Shown here piece by piece: positions 24,801 to 36,331 of a DNA stretch of 64,000 nucleotides. A model generated the notes under the pieces. The model saw nothing but the letters and a program-made list of their open reading frames with translations, made no database searches and was not told the origin of the DNA. Made by a program: the position numbers and the translations under genes. This DNA comes from Asterella californica (Eukaryota > Streptophyta > Marchantiopsida > Marchantiales > Aytoniaceae). The stretch is taken from positions 20,311,001 through 20,375,000 of the forward strand of contig JAYKYS010000010.1 in the NCBI GenBank assembly GCA_036924285.1. Reading direction: 5' to 3'. Each line of letters starts with the position of its first letter. The stretch's first letter is position 1.

Positions 24801-27800
24801 ATTTGACTTTGTTGCACTCGTCATCACCTTTTGATTAGATCCGCGAACTGGAGGAGGAAAAGCAGCGGTTAAACTCAAAACTTCAAGTATGTCCCAACTT
24901 GACGCTCTTTATAGGGTTCATCTACTAGATCACGAAAGAAATATATCTCGAAATTGGCGACTCTTGTCTATGTTTACATCATTCAAATGCATTTTAATCC
25001 GTGCCAGTTCCGAACTGAGAAGAGTCTTGACTCGATGGTATCTTTCCACTCAGGTGGAGGAAGGCAAGGTGGAAAGTATACGAAAGGACAAGATGATGAC
25101 TGAAAAAGCCCTTCAAGATGCAGTTGAAAGAGGACAGACAGAACTGGCAGCTCTTAGAGAGTACTATACTAATGCTGTTAATGAGGCGAAAGACGCGGAA
25201 GCACAAGCTGAGGCACGTGCTGATAGCGAAGCGAAGGCTGATCTTGAGCGCCGTTGTCGCGAGTCTGCAGAACGTGAGGCGGCTCTTCTGCAGTCATTGG
25301 ACGAGCTAAGACAGGCGCTTAGTGCAACTGAGCAGCAGGTTCTTGAGTAGATACCTTTCTGAATCTTCTCCGCTATGCTGTTGTTTCCCTCGACGGCTGG
25401 TTAGCGGCTTACATGCAGTTTCCGGGTGATGTGGATAAGCTCTATTCTATCTGCCTGGTAGTTAGGTCCCAACTGAAAATCTTTTGTACACCTGACTGTC
25501 CCTTGAGCTGTGTCATATCGATGGTTATCTTGGAATGGCAGTTGATATGCTGCTTTAATTGCTGGATTCTCAGTGCTTGCCATGTGTTTTAACAGGCAGC
25601 GTATCGAGAAGATATGTTAAGGAGAGACCTCGAAGACCTCGAGAGACGCTGTCAGGTATCTTTGTCTATGGAAGATCCGAATTTGGTATCTCAGTCGTTA
25701 TCGCCAAAGTTTCCATACTAAGCATATACGAGAAGGTTGAATGTAACCGGTTTCGGGGCATTACAGGCCGCAGAGACTCGTTACGATGAGCTACTTTCCA
25801 ATATGCCAGACTCAACGCGACCACTCCTGAGACAAATTGAAGGCTTAGAGGTGATCTCTTTGCCTCTATAATGTAGTACGACAGACAGCGGTGGAGATTG
25901 AATGTAGTAGCAATCTGTTCCGTCAGCTGGTCCTTTTATAAACGTTTCTACACTTGCGGATTAGAGTTTCATACGTGAATATTCCGCACATTTCTCATGC
26001 AGGAGGCAGCAGCAAGTAGGGCAGAACTATGGGCAATCCAGGAGAGATCCCTCAACTCAAGGTTGCAGGTACTGTCAGTGGATTTTCTTTGTGCTTTGCT
26101 GTGAGTGTATTTAGCCATTGCTGGAGTCAACCAAGCAGTCCGGAAGTCGGTGTCAGTTTTTGGAACCTGAGCCGTACTTGTGTAGCTGAGCCATATACAC
26201 TAATCGAGAAAAATTTGTTGAGAGGGGGTTGTGACGTAAGTATTTCATTACAGGAGGCAGAAGCCAAAGCAGCTGCAGCTCAAGAAAGGGAGCGAGCCAT
26301 TAACGAACGTTTGTCTCAAACTCTCTCGAGAATGGCTGTGATGGAAGCCCAGGTGAGTTCTTCGAACAGGTTTCGTTCAACTTTTGATTCACAAGTGGCT
26401 AATTCTGGTATCGTTCCGTATGAGTTAAGCAAGCGTTAAAGATCAGAATCCAAACACTGGTCCCGTTGGTTCTTCGACACTGTGTACAGTTGTCTTGCCT
26501 AAGAGCTGAGCAGAGTCAACTCACGCGCTCTTTGGAGAAAGAAAGACAAAGAGCTTCCGAGTCTAGGCAAGAATATCTGGCTGCAACTGAGAGGGCTGCA
26601 ACGCATGAGGGCCGTGCCAAGCAATTGGAGGAAGCTATTCAAAGTTTGCGAACCAAGCATAAACAGGAATTGAAGGAAGAACGGACTCGCCGTCTTGCGG
26701 TGGAGCAGGTTGGTTCTAGAAAGACCTACTTCGTTTCTCGAATTATCGAAGTTGGCTTGCAACAAGGAGACTCCAGCTTCAGTTGTGGACTATCATAGAA
26801 CACTGCTGTGGGAATGGAGAATCGAGTTGGCAACTTTCAGAACAGAACTTTATTTTTGTTTGAGACTTGAGTAAATGCAGGAAATCGAAGAAGAGAGAGC
26901 GGTCACAGTCGAGTACGAAAAGCGCCTACGTGCTGAAGGCCGCATCGTAGCTGACAAGCTAGCTGAAAAAGCAACACATGGTCCCAACATACAAACAATG
27001 TCTCAGACAGAATTCAGTAAGGCTACATGCGCTTAGAGGTTTTCAGTCATGCAAGCGATATGTGTACTTCTCCTCTCGGATGAGTTAGACAGATAGTGGT
27101 ATATCTACTCACATCGTTTTCCTCTACAGGTTCAAATAATAAGACCCACAAGCGAGTACCAAGTGCAAGTAGCGCAGGAAGCGTGGAGGAAAGCGTTTTC
27201 GTGCAGGCTTCGGCAGATTCTGCATTTGACCATCGTCCATCAGTGGAGAGACTAAGTTTCAGTGAGAGGCCGCCATCCCCTTACACCCCCATTAGGGGAA
27301 TGGGTATGGGTCTAAGCTCTTCTACAATTGAGCAGCTTGAAGCGCAGCTTCGAACTAAAGAAGGCGAGCTGAGTTCTTGCTTTGCACGCTTGGTAAGGAT
27401 CTCATGGTTGTTGCATACGCGATGTTCTTAAGAGAAACCTTCACTGTGAGCGGCAAGGATTAGCTTGGAAGACGACGCTGGATCTTCTCGTTGGTTGGTC
27501 AATAGTTCCTTATCCTTTTGTTAAAGTTGCCGACTGGCTTAGGTTTGTTTTGGATGTTAATTTGTCAATAATCGCAGGAAGCTTGTGATGCTAATCATAC
27601 ATCTCTCGTTGGACTCTGGCGTGCATTCGCTTACAGGCTGCATTGGAATCCACACGGGACTCATTGGCGGAAGAACTCGTAAATGCTACAACTCAGGTCC
27701 GCGCCGTGCTGAAAATGACTGCTATGCAAGTTTTATTCAGGAATAGTCAAGTTAATCAGGTCCGCCGTAGTACGTGAATGAGAAAACTATAATGATTTTC

Positions 27801-28338
27801 TCCGAATGATGGAAGTGTGTTAATTCGTCTTCTTATTTCTCAGTTTGCGTTCTGACTCGTATCCGCGTACTACTCTTTCTAAAATGGTGGCAGAATGAAA
27901 TCTATCGTTCGGAAGCCAATCTGTTGCCCGGACTGCGTGCTGAGTTGGACTCTCTACGACGGCGTCATACGTCAGCTTTGGAACTTATGGGCGAGCGTGA
28001 TGAAGAGGTGTGTCTTCCTTGGGAGTTTTTGGAGCACTATACTTGTCGCTGTGGATGGTGATGTAGCGCTTTTATGTGTAGGCATACTCGTTCTGTCACA
28101 CGTACTCGAGTTATTCAGGTTAAAAAACCACATGTATGATTAGTGAGACTTCACATGTTAGAAGCAGCACATGCCTCTGTAGAACTCTGTCAGGCACTTA
28201 AGTTCCTGACCATTAATTCAACTGAGGGAGATGATTGTCTGTACCCACAAGGTCGAGGAGCTCAAAGCAGACCTGGCAGATGTGAAGCAGATGTACAGAG
28301 AGCAGATTACCATGCTTGTGGGGCAGGTGAGTACTTGA
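21858..28338 (+). CDS. GC5: golgin candidate 5 / TMF-like coiled-coil Golgi protein, 18 exons
   Basis: Exons: 21858-21993, 22251-23104, 23344-23415, 23909-23983, 24299-24413, 24598-24659, 24839-24886, 25054-25338, 25596-25655, 25767-25850, 26003-26068, 26254-26352, 26490-26708, 26881-27016, 27130-27392, 27637-27696, 27894-28007, 28252 to stop 28338. Phases agree throughout. The N-terminus MAWLGNFKNLGNLGDLAGAV, the Ser/Glu/Pro-rich exon 2, the long coiled coil (VYALTKERDMLRREQ, SCLRAEQSQLTRSLEKERQR) and the TMF-type end (ALELMGERDEEVEEL, MYREQITML) match the plant golgin candidate 5 / TATA-modulatory-factor family. These tether vesicles at the Golgi through Rab binding. Intron 3 appears to be GC-AG. 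The last codons could instead be spliced on: the GTGAGT at 28327 is a good donor, and reading through gives VST and a stop. The family is certain; the exact end is not. Confidence 0.93.
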
Positions 28339-30150
28339 GTATGACCTCCTCAGCTTTGAACTGCAGAATTCAGAGCTAATGTAGCAAGGCGTCTTTGTTG
28401 GGCTGATTGCAGAGTAGACAACTGACGGGTTGGAGTGGAATAATGGCGTAGGGTTCGGAGTTTTCACCTCCTCCTGGTCTCGGAGGTGAAAATTTCTAGG
28501 GGCTGGTTTTTGTTAGTCTTATGCACGGCTCCAAATTGTCCTCTGTCTAGCTATAGTGTCTAGATTAAGTGTAGATTGCTTTTACTGCAAGTGGGGTGTA
28601 TACAGCTTATAAGCTTAGCCATTCATCAGCCACAGTGGTTCCGCTAGGGGCATCTAATTTGATGGAGAGCTTTTTGGCTTGATTTCGGAGTGCAAAAGAT
28701 CTTCTCACTTTCGTCTACTTTGTTGTCCTGCCAGATTGAGAGATTGAGTGCGACAATCGGGACTAGGTAATAGACTTGTACCAGAGTTTGTAGACCCATT
28801 GTTTTGACTACTCAGCCCAGCTGATGGTTTGTGACAGTCTGCCAGATTCAGACTACCTTTTATCTCTTCTTTGTAATATGGTCTATTAGGTAGATTGTGC
28901 AAACCTTCTCTTGTTGAAAGAAGCAGGTGGGTTCTTGAGCTTAGCGATTATCAGCCACAGTGGTTCCGCTAGGGGCATCTGATTTGAAGGAGAGCTTGCT
29001 GGCTTGATTTTGAAGTACAAAAGATCTTCTCACGTTCGTCTACTTTGTTGTCCTGCCAGATTGAGCAATTGAGTGCGACAATCGGGACTAGGTAATAGAC
29101 TTGTACCAGTGATTTGTCGACCCATTGTTTTGAATACTCAGCTCAGCTGATGGTTTGTGACAGTCTGCCAGACTACCTTTTATCTCTCCTTTGTAATATG
29201 GTCTATTAGGTAGATTACGCAAACCGTCTCTTGTTGAAGAAGCAGCTGGGTTCTTTCTTGTCACCATTTGACTCCCAGGGGGTCAAATTCTGGTACAAAT
29301 TTTATCGAATAATGGGAACCATCTTTCTGCTGTAGCTTGATCCACCATTCTGTAGTCTGTTACTTGTAGTTTCCTCGGGGTAGCCGTTGGCTCTCCGCAT
29401 CCTTCGCTGAGCATCAAACAACTGATGTGAATTTGCGAACAGTCTTGTTTCTGAGAGAAAATCTTTTAACTGCGATTGCGAAACAAATAAATCTACGTAT
29501 ATAGTGATTACTCTGACCCTTAAATACGGACTTAAGGATTACTTATCCGGTACCTCGCGTCATATGTGCTTGATTTTGCTCGTCGTGTTATGCCTTTGTG
29601 ATTCAGTAAGGTCGCAACCAAGTTTGTTAAATGCAGAGTCTTGTTATCGTCCGTGCGAATGTACTTGGTCATATTGGGAAGGTACTAAGAGATGTTCGAG
29701 GCTGCAGCTTTACTCTCATGGGGAGTATTTCATTGGTTCAGAAAAACATGTGCGGATCATCAGAGATTGCATCTTTCAACAGCAGTCTTTAGTGTTTCTG
29801 CATACTCTTTTAGGCTCAAATCGACAAAGTTTGCAGTACAAAGGCTGCTCGAGCTTGAATAGTCGATTGTCTATTTGAGATCGAGCCTTGTAGTCCTGGG
29901 GTTGTGGAATGTGTTCTGTTCAGGCGCCTCAAATATAGTGGGTAAAGGATCGGTCCTGATCGGTCAGAAGGATCGGTCAGCCGCCGCCCGTAGAACGTTA
30001 TGACCTTCACATGATCGTCGGAAGTGTGCATGTTTACGGCCGGTTACGTGTCAGAGGCTTAAAATTTGGATGAACTTTCCTCGCAGAACATAAAAGATGG
30101 TTGGCGATCCTTCCGAAGGAGGATTTGTACCGCAATGTTTTGGCCAATTA
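28339..30150. other. 3' flank of golgin gene with a tandem duplication
   Basis: No gene is recognised apart from the duplication at 28613-29255. A plus-strand frame at 29504-29878 has a hydrophobic run (MCLILLVVLCLC) followed by several Cys. This could mimic a signal peptide, but no splice structure or family supports it. Confidence 0.4.
28613..29255. repeat. tandem duplication, two units of about 320 bp
   Basis: Unit 1 (28613-28938) and unit 2 (28939-29255) both begin GCTTAGC and share long near-identical stretches such as AGCCACAGTGGTTCCGCTAG, GATTGAGTGCGACAATCGGG and ATGGTCTATTAGGTAGATT. Differences are small substitutions and a 12-base deletion in unit 2. The repeat lies just beyond the golgin coding end and may be in its 3' untranslated region. 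It is noncoding. Confidence 0.85.
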
Positions 30151-30266
30151 TTTATTTGCTCCACCCCAGAAGGAATGGTGAACTTGATCACTATATTTAT
30201 GATTACTTGTTTGATCCACCCCCGACTTGATATCTGTTATCTATATCGATATTATGGACAATGTGC

Positions 30267-30392
30267 ATATCAGAAATGGATTGTGCACTATGGAATGTGT
30301 GAAAACTGATATCAGAAATGGATTGTGCACTATGGACTGTGTGAAAACTGATATCAGAAATGGATTGTGCACTATGGACTGTGTGAAAACTG
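30267..30392 (+). repeat. 42-bp tandem repeat, three units
   Basis: Units start at 30267, 30309 and 30351 with ATATCAGAAATGGATTGTGC. Units 2 and 3 are identical and unit 1 differs by one base. A partial copy of the same unit (AAATGGATTGTGCACTCTGG) reappears at about 30458, at the head of the next repeat array. Confidence 0.9.
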
Positions 30393-30485
30393 ATTCAGAT
30401 ATTTAAGATTTGTTTTTAAACTATATCAGAATTAATTTGTTTTTAATATGATTTAAAAATGGATTGTGCACTCTGGACAGTGTGA

Positions 30486-30784
30486 AAACTGACTCAAATA
30501 TTCAAAATTTGTTTTTAAATTATGAGACACTGAAACACATAAATAATAATAATCTTCACATTGATTCAGATATTCAAGATTTGTTTTTAAATTATGAGAC
30601 ACTGAAACACATCAATAATAATGATCTTCACACTGATTCAGATATTCAAGATTTGTTTATAAATTATGAGATACCGAAACACATCAATAATAATCTTCAC
30701 ACTGATTCAGATATTCAAGATTTGTTTTTAAACTATGAGACACTGAAACACATTAATAATAATCGTGATGTAAAACTAAAATGA
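30486..30784 (+). repeat. 69-72-bp tandem repeat, four units, in an open frame
   Basis: The units begin near 30488, 30563, 30635 and 30704. The frame 30464-30784 stays open through all of them, giving a 23-24-residue repeat with core DIQDLFLNYETLKHINNN. Period lengths are multiples of three, which is why it stays open. Nothing shows that it is translated: there is no promoter, family or splice context. I treat it as a DNA repeat inside the foldback element. Confidence 0.75.
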
Positions 30785-31801
30785 GTCTCATTCAGACCGG
30801 GCGTGATAACTGACAGAACTGTCAACAGTAATCTTAAATCTAAAATTGAAATATAAATTTCACTCTGACCGGCGTGATAAGTAGGAGAACTTTCTGCAAC
30901 CCGTCAAGGGATTAGTTCATCATTCCTTCTGGGGTTGGAGCAGTAAATTCTTGTGATTTGGCCCATGTGAGTACCTTTTCGCGATTCACACCGTACTCTA
31001 CCACTGACCGTGCTCGTCACTTTCTTGTCTTGTCTCGAAAGTGTACTCCTGGGAAAGGTGTGTTTTCCTTTAGTTGGTTCTTTATCTTGGTGGTACTGGT
31101 GATGATGATGAAACTCACTCTGAGTGCATACTGGTGACTATATATGCATGCGACTTGGAGCTCTCGCCGGAAAGAAAAAGGGTAGAAGAATCTTGGGGGC
31201 ACAGTTGACCCGGCTTGCGCCTGGGAGTGGTACAGGAGGTTTTGTTCTTATCAAGGTTAATAAAATTAGTATTTTCGTAAGCTTAAATAAAGTTTTGTTT
31301 TAAATGCTGTTATTACAAAAGTTATATGTGTTAAGTTAGAATATAATTTATGGAAAAAAGTAAAATTGATGTATAAAACGTTGAACATATGTCGAACGTG
31401 GCAGAAACCTTGTAAGTAACGGGTGTGAAAGTCCACACTAGGAATGACAATACTGACGGATTTCCAAAATATTAAAATATATTATTATTTTTTACTTTTC
31501 TTTTATCGTCGATAGAATGAACGTCACTGTTTATGATTTATCTACATAATCCATCACCATAGTTGTTAGATAACTGAACGGTCCAGGTTTTAATTTCCTA
31601 ACTTCAATTAAGTTTCGATCAATGTCATATATTTGGATGTTATCTGAACATCTCATATTATAAAAACTATTTTTGTCTATGATTGGATACACTTATTGAT
31701 TTGCGTATCCCATCATATGTACATTACACACTCAATCATGAATTATATGTTACTAAATAAATGATAACTATGATCAATACATTCTTGGATGACTCAGTCA
31801 T

Positions 31802-31836
31802 CATAAACCACTCCTCCTTTAGAGGAGTGGTTTATG
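31802..31836. repeat. 15-bp perfect hairpin
   Basis: Arms CATAAACCACTCCTC at 31802-31816 and its exact reverse complement at 31822-31836, with a 5-base loop. It has no oligo-T tail or adjacent gene. It is similar in design to the stem-loops at 7.8-8.1 kb. Confidence 0.75.
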
Positions 31837-31888
31837 TAACTATGTATGCGTCATGTTGAATGTCTACTATCAATACAGTTTTGTGTCT

Positions 31889-32084
31889 AAACCAGACCGC
31901 AACAGTGACCAATCAGTTTCACTTCCTAAACCGAGCCTAAAACAGTGACAAATTAGTTTCACTTTCTAAACCGAGCCTAACATTGGCTTATCAGTTTTCT
32001 GAACCTGAATCGAGCCTAAACAGAGGTATATCAGTTTCCGGACCTTATCGAGTATAAATTGTGGTTTACCAATTTCATAACCTA
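31889..32084. repeat. 39-40-bp minisatellite, about five units
   Basis: Degenerate units share AAACCGAGCCTAAA, then GTGA.CAAT.AGTTTC and a closing CCT. Identity drops steadily from the first to the last unit. Confidence 0.75.
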
Positions 32085-34913
32085 GATAGTGGTGCAACGG
32101 AAAAGATCGATGATTTATTCGAAATCAGCCCCAGAAAAATACAAAGAGAAAAACCCAAAATTAGTTTATGCATAAATGTTAAACGTGTTCCGGAAGTGAC
32201 AAAGAAACTGGTAAATAACTTGCGTGAAAGCCTTAGCAAATGGAGATTACAGAAGGTTTATGCACATCAATTTTCTTCGGCTCGTTGCTGGCTCTTATTT
32301 ATTTAGTGATTCACCTGAAGAACCATAAGCGAGTTCAATGATTAATTGTAATTACAATTCTATTTGCTGCAGTCCAGCACTTTCTTAGAAATTGCTTCTA
32401 GAGGTTTCCACTCTTGATAATAGTGACATGTTCTGTTTGCTCATTCGGTTCTAGATTTCACATAGAGGCACCGTTCTAAAGGATTGTCGTTCCCTATGTT
32501 TTTGCTTAACTACACATAAGGAAAATATTGTACAAATAAACTTCCTGTGAGTCTTAGTCTTGCTTCGGGTCGTTCATATTTAGATAGATGGGATTGCCTT
32601 GAAAGAGTTACCAGTTATTTTTACAGCGGGCTTATGGGTTATTTATTTATGAATATGCATCCAAAATGAAGTAAAAGTGGAAAATCACAAGCACAGAAAA
32701 AGGATAAAAATCTTGGCTAATGTATTCTTCTTGTAATGTAATTGTAAGCTTTTGATCAACTGGAGCAGAGCGTCACAAAAATAAAGATTTTTTTCTATGG
32801 GAGATGGACAGTCATCTGTATTGTGATATATTCTTAAGTGTAGAGTTCCATGCCAATTGTTGTATGAGATAATGCTATTGAAGTGACCGACAATCTATTG
32901 CGTTGCTTGTAGCTACATAAAGAGCCAATAAAAATTACCGAGAAAAGAAAAACTACTTTTAAGAAGGAAAATTGTGATCGAATTGTTGGAGATACTATCG
33001 ATGGAAACAAACCAGAAGTAGCATTGTTTGAGGATACGTCAATTTATTCAAGTCATAGCAAATAGTGCACTAACTGAAGTTACTGAGAGCAAGGTGAAGA
33101 AAAGATTACCCGATTGGACAACGATCGCTCGAGGATGACAACTATCATTATTGAAAGAAAATGATATTAGCTCTCGTCAGGACACTAATGAAAATATTTG
33201 AAAACAATATGTTATACATTATAATTCTTAGACATGTGAATCCAGAAACTTATTTGACTGCAGCCTTGACGGCAACAGCAGGCCATAAGCTTCAAATGTA
33301 AGCGTTAAGAGATGGCAGGACATGTACAAACATTCGATAAATTTGAACGATCTCGAAGTGAACACATTTACGGAAATAGACGATATACCTCAATTCATGC
33401 AGAGCTTACAAAAGAAACTTTGTAAATTGTTTACTGACATTTACGTGATTGCTTTACAGTTCAAGACTGAATGGCCCTATTATGGGTGTCAATGGAATCT
33501 TGGTCGAATATTACTTCCCCTTGGGAAGAGTTGCTACTTAGGCGAGGAGACGTTTCACCTTTCTTATTTGCTTTTCACTCGTTTCTGTCGTGAGTTTGGT
33601 AGTAGGGAATTTTAATACTCAAAGCAATGATTGTAAGTTCCAAAAAGCAAAGAAGACTTAGAGACGAAATCACTGTACTGTCAAACCACAAGAAATTGGA
33701 AACCCGAGAAAGAGCTCCCTCCTGAGTACTACTGACTCCTCAGACTCCTCTTTCCTAACTTTGACAGCCCCTATTACCACGTAACTTCTGAGACTTCCAA
33801 ATATGCACAGTGTCAGGCGGATCTAGTAGCAACTATGCTACCGGAAGGAGATATTCTCCGTCCTATTGCTGTTCTGTGGTTGACGCTGTTGTCAGACGAG
33901 AAAGAAAGAAAGTTCACACTGTTGGAATCTCATAATTCACGCCGTAAAATATAACTACTTGGAGAAAAACAGATAAAACAAGAGCATGTGATGCGCACAC
34001 GGTCTAGTATAGTAGCTGCAAAACAAAGCGTGGTGTCTAAAAGCTAAAAGCACCCACAAGGCGGACTGTGGTTGCCAGTGAAGTGTGCACTCGAATAGTG
34101 TACCCTTCCTGGCTGACACAGTTGACACCAGAATCGACCAAGTAGTCCCCACGACACAGAAGGCAGTCGACAAGCTTGAGGCGGTCATGACTCGTGAGAT
34201 TGCTGGTCAGGTATGGGAGCAAGGAGCGGCGAAGAATGAAAAGGTCCAATTGTGCAGAGTGTCTGTATATATGTGTACCAGAATGCCATCCTTCCCACGA
34301 CCACAAGGCCCGGAAGTGTTACATAACAACTCTCCAGCTACACAGTCTTGAGGGGAAAACAAAGCGACGGTACATTCTCGAGTCCTGTCAGCAACATCCT
34401 CGGATCAGCTTAAGTTGATGATGATACGTTCAGATCCTGGATCAGGTACCGTGGAAAAACCAGTTTGTGTACTCTGGAGAAGAAAATTCACGCAGTCACA
34501 TGTGCTCCACGGACTTCCTTCTTGTAGTTCCTCCTCATGGTACTATTAAATGTAACTAGTCTGACCTTGAGAGTATAAGATTACTAGTATTTCGAGCTCT
34601 ACCGGTAGACTACTGCTGGCATATTGTCACAAAGAATGTGCAAATTGAATAGCTTTGCACTGAAAGGTTTGTTCTCAACTCTACACGCAACGGAGGCCTG
34701 AGCAAGGCTCTCACTGTATGCAAGCTAAGGTTCAATTAAATGTATCTATATTTTGTATCCTTCCTTGAGGTTGAAGGTCTGACCACTACGAGGTGATAAA
34801 AACAGCACTGCTGTCAGTTGATGATGCACCGTCGTCGACTACTGGAGTAGTTAGATCTATAGCACCTGATCGGTGCATATATTAGAGAAGTCCTCTCCTC
34901 TCTTCTCATCGAG

Positions 34914-36098
34914 CTAACACTTGTTCCCACTGCCGCACCTTGTGTTGGTGTTGGGTTTGGTGACGGGATAGTCCCGTGAGGCTAGCATCCGTCGGCAATC
35001 GACTTCGACCATGGGAATATCACCATCAGCGGTAGAGGCATCTGTTCGTCCTTCCATTTCTGTCTCGTCTAGAGGAGCATAGCACGGGTGGAGAGTCTGC
35101 AAAGCAGTGGAACCAAATGTTAGATATCTTACTCGACCTTCGAGTTCCTCCTTCCATTTATTCCTGCTCGACGAATGATTAATCTGATTTCCGACAGCTC
35201 GCAGACGCTTGGTCAACTTAATATTCTGGACACTGTAGAGCATGTTCAAGGAGATCTATGAATCCTGTGTCTGACTCGCTTTTCGTACTAAGCTGGTGAC
35301 CCATCTCCACGGATGGTGGAATCAGACCTAACCTCGTCTAATACGTCTGAATGCATTTAACAAAGTACATAGACACTCCTACTTAACAGACAGCAGACCC
35401 ACGATGGAGGCTCGGTTCCCCACAAGTTCTAACAGACTGATCCGATTCTACCCACCATGAACTGATCATGAGTACAGCTTACCGTATCTTCGTCGCCTTC
35501 GCCAGCCAAAAACTCGTCGAATTCACTGAATTCGAAGGACATCGAAGTTACAGAAGCATCCGAATCCATGGGATTCAGTTCAACCACCGTCGGTTCAATC
35601 GTCGCAGCAACTCCTGCATCGGATTCCTCGTCTGTGCAGAGATGAACGAGGGTTAACTCAGCATACATCCATTTCTGAGAAATCTATTGCATACTGTCCA
35701 AGTTCTCGTACTCATACAGTGGGGTTGGTGAAGAATTATAGCAGGCATTTTGCTGTCAAAAGAACAATGATTGAGCTTGAGATGTCACTTCGAAAGCGCA
35801 ACGTACAAAGCTAGTAGTGAGACCACTTGAACTCCAAGAGTACATCAAAACCATGAACACGAGAGATGATTTAATGAAGACCATGAGAACACAGAGACAC
35901 TCGAGCATATGCTGCCAAGCTGTAGCACGCGAGATCATGAGGATTAGTCGGACTGCACTTCTTCGCGCATTCTTAGTCCATTCCAAATTTACTCAGTGCC
36001 CTGCTTAAGTAGATACCAGAATTTATCTAGACACGAGCGCCATAGGCAGATCAAGCACTGTAGAGATCATAAAGAAACAGAATCCACGTCTGAAAGTG

Positions 36099-36142
<44 letters not shown>

Positions 36143-36331
36143 ACAATGCTCCCTACTCACTTTCAACCGGGAAGGTCAGTAGCATAAACGCAATCCGACC
36201 ATCGAGCAATGTCCAAAATGAACTATCTCACCTGCTGGGAACGGACGGGCTGACAAGCATCCAGGCAGCGAGGAGGTCACTGCAATGCAGATTAGGCACA
36301 CCACAGCAAGCAGATGTACGAGCTTGGTCAT
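34914..36331 (-). CDS. small secreted protein; candidate peptide-hormone-like precursor
   Basis: Exons on the minus strand: 36331-36232, one unresolved exon, then 35752-35695, 35631-35483 and 35096-34914 (stop). All placed introns have GT/AG ends and the last three exons join in phase. Exon 1 starts MTKLVHLLAVVCLICIAVTS, a textbook signal peptide ending near CLSARPFPA. The middle is acidic and disordered (EFSEFDEFLAGEGDEDT). The last exon ends CRRMLASRDYPVTKPNTNTR followed by a Cys-x5-Cys tail. The RRML..RDY context, a basic site then Asp-Tyr, resembles tyrosine-sulfated plant peptides such as PSY, but the family's His/Pro residues are missing and the Cys pair is unusual. A small apoplastic Cys-containing protein is the alternative. 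The exon between 36231 and 35753 must have a length of 3n+2 and could not be fixed; a weak 23-nt candidate follows the AG near 36060. Confidence 0.6.
36103..36141. repeat. (GA)n microsatellite
   Basis: About 19 uninterrupted GA units, lying in the first intron region of the small secreted-protein gene. GA tracts near plant gene starts can bind BPC factors; that role is not shown here. Confidence 0.95.

Larger units (their letters stand above)
30151..30950. mobile_element. 0.8-kb foldback-like element with internal tandem repeats
   Basis: Imperfect inverted ends of about 40 bp, 30151-30190 and 30911-30950, share GCTCCAmCCCAGAAGGAAT. The interior is almost wholly repeats: a 42-bp triplicate, four copies of a 69-72-bp unit, and two copies of a 40-bp unit around GACCGGGCGTGATAA (30797 onward and 30870 onward). 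Inverted ends plus tandem-repeat filling is the pattern of foldback elements. The motif TTGATCCACC..CCCGACTTGAT near 30212 links it to the larger element at 38475-40223. No transposase is present, so it would be non-autonomous. Confidence 0.5.
30951..34913. other. repeat-rich intergenic DNA with decayed coding-like stretches
   Basis: A stem-loop (31802-31836) and a minisatellite (31889-32084) are listed separately. Frames at 32061-32306, 33322-33615 and 34085-34420 have protein-like composition. The stretch 32900-33615 reads as broken coding sequence on the plus strand (KRWQDMYKHSINLNDLEVNT is one run). None carries a motif I can name. I suspect old transposon relics. Confidence 0.35.

Noticed and set aside
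30464..30784. 106-residue repeat protein as a real gene
   Set aside because: The frame is explained by tandem DNA repeats with lengths divisible by three, inside a foldback-like element; no evidence of expression.
30267..30784. CRISPR-like array
   Set aside because: The repeats are head-to-tail with no unique spacers, and the genome is eukaryotic.
31411..31440. GTGTGAAAGTCCACAC-like sequence as a group II intron piece
   Set aside because: A short chance-level match; no domain V or reverse transcriptase nearby.
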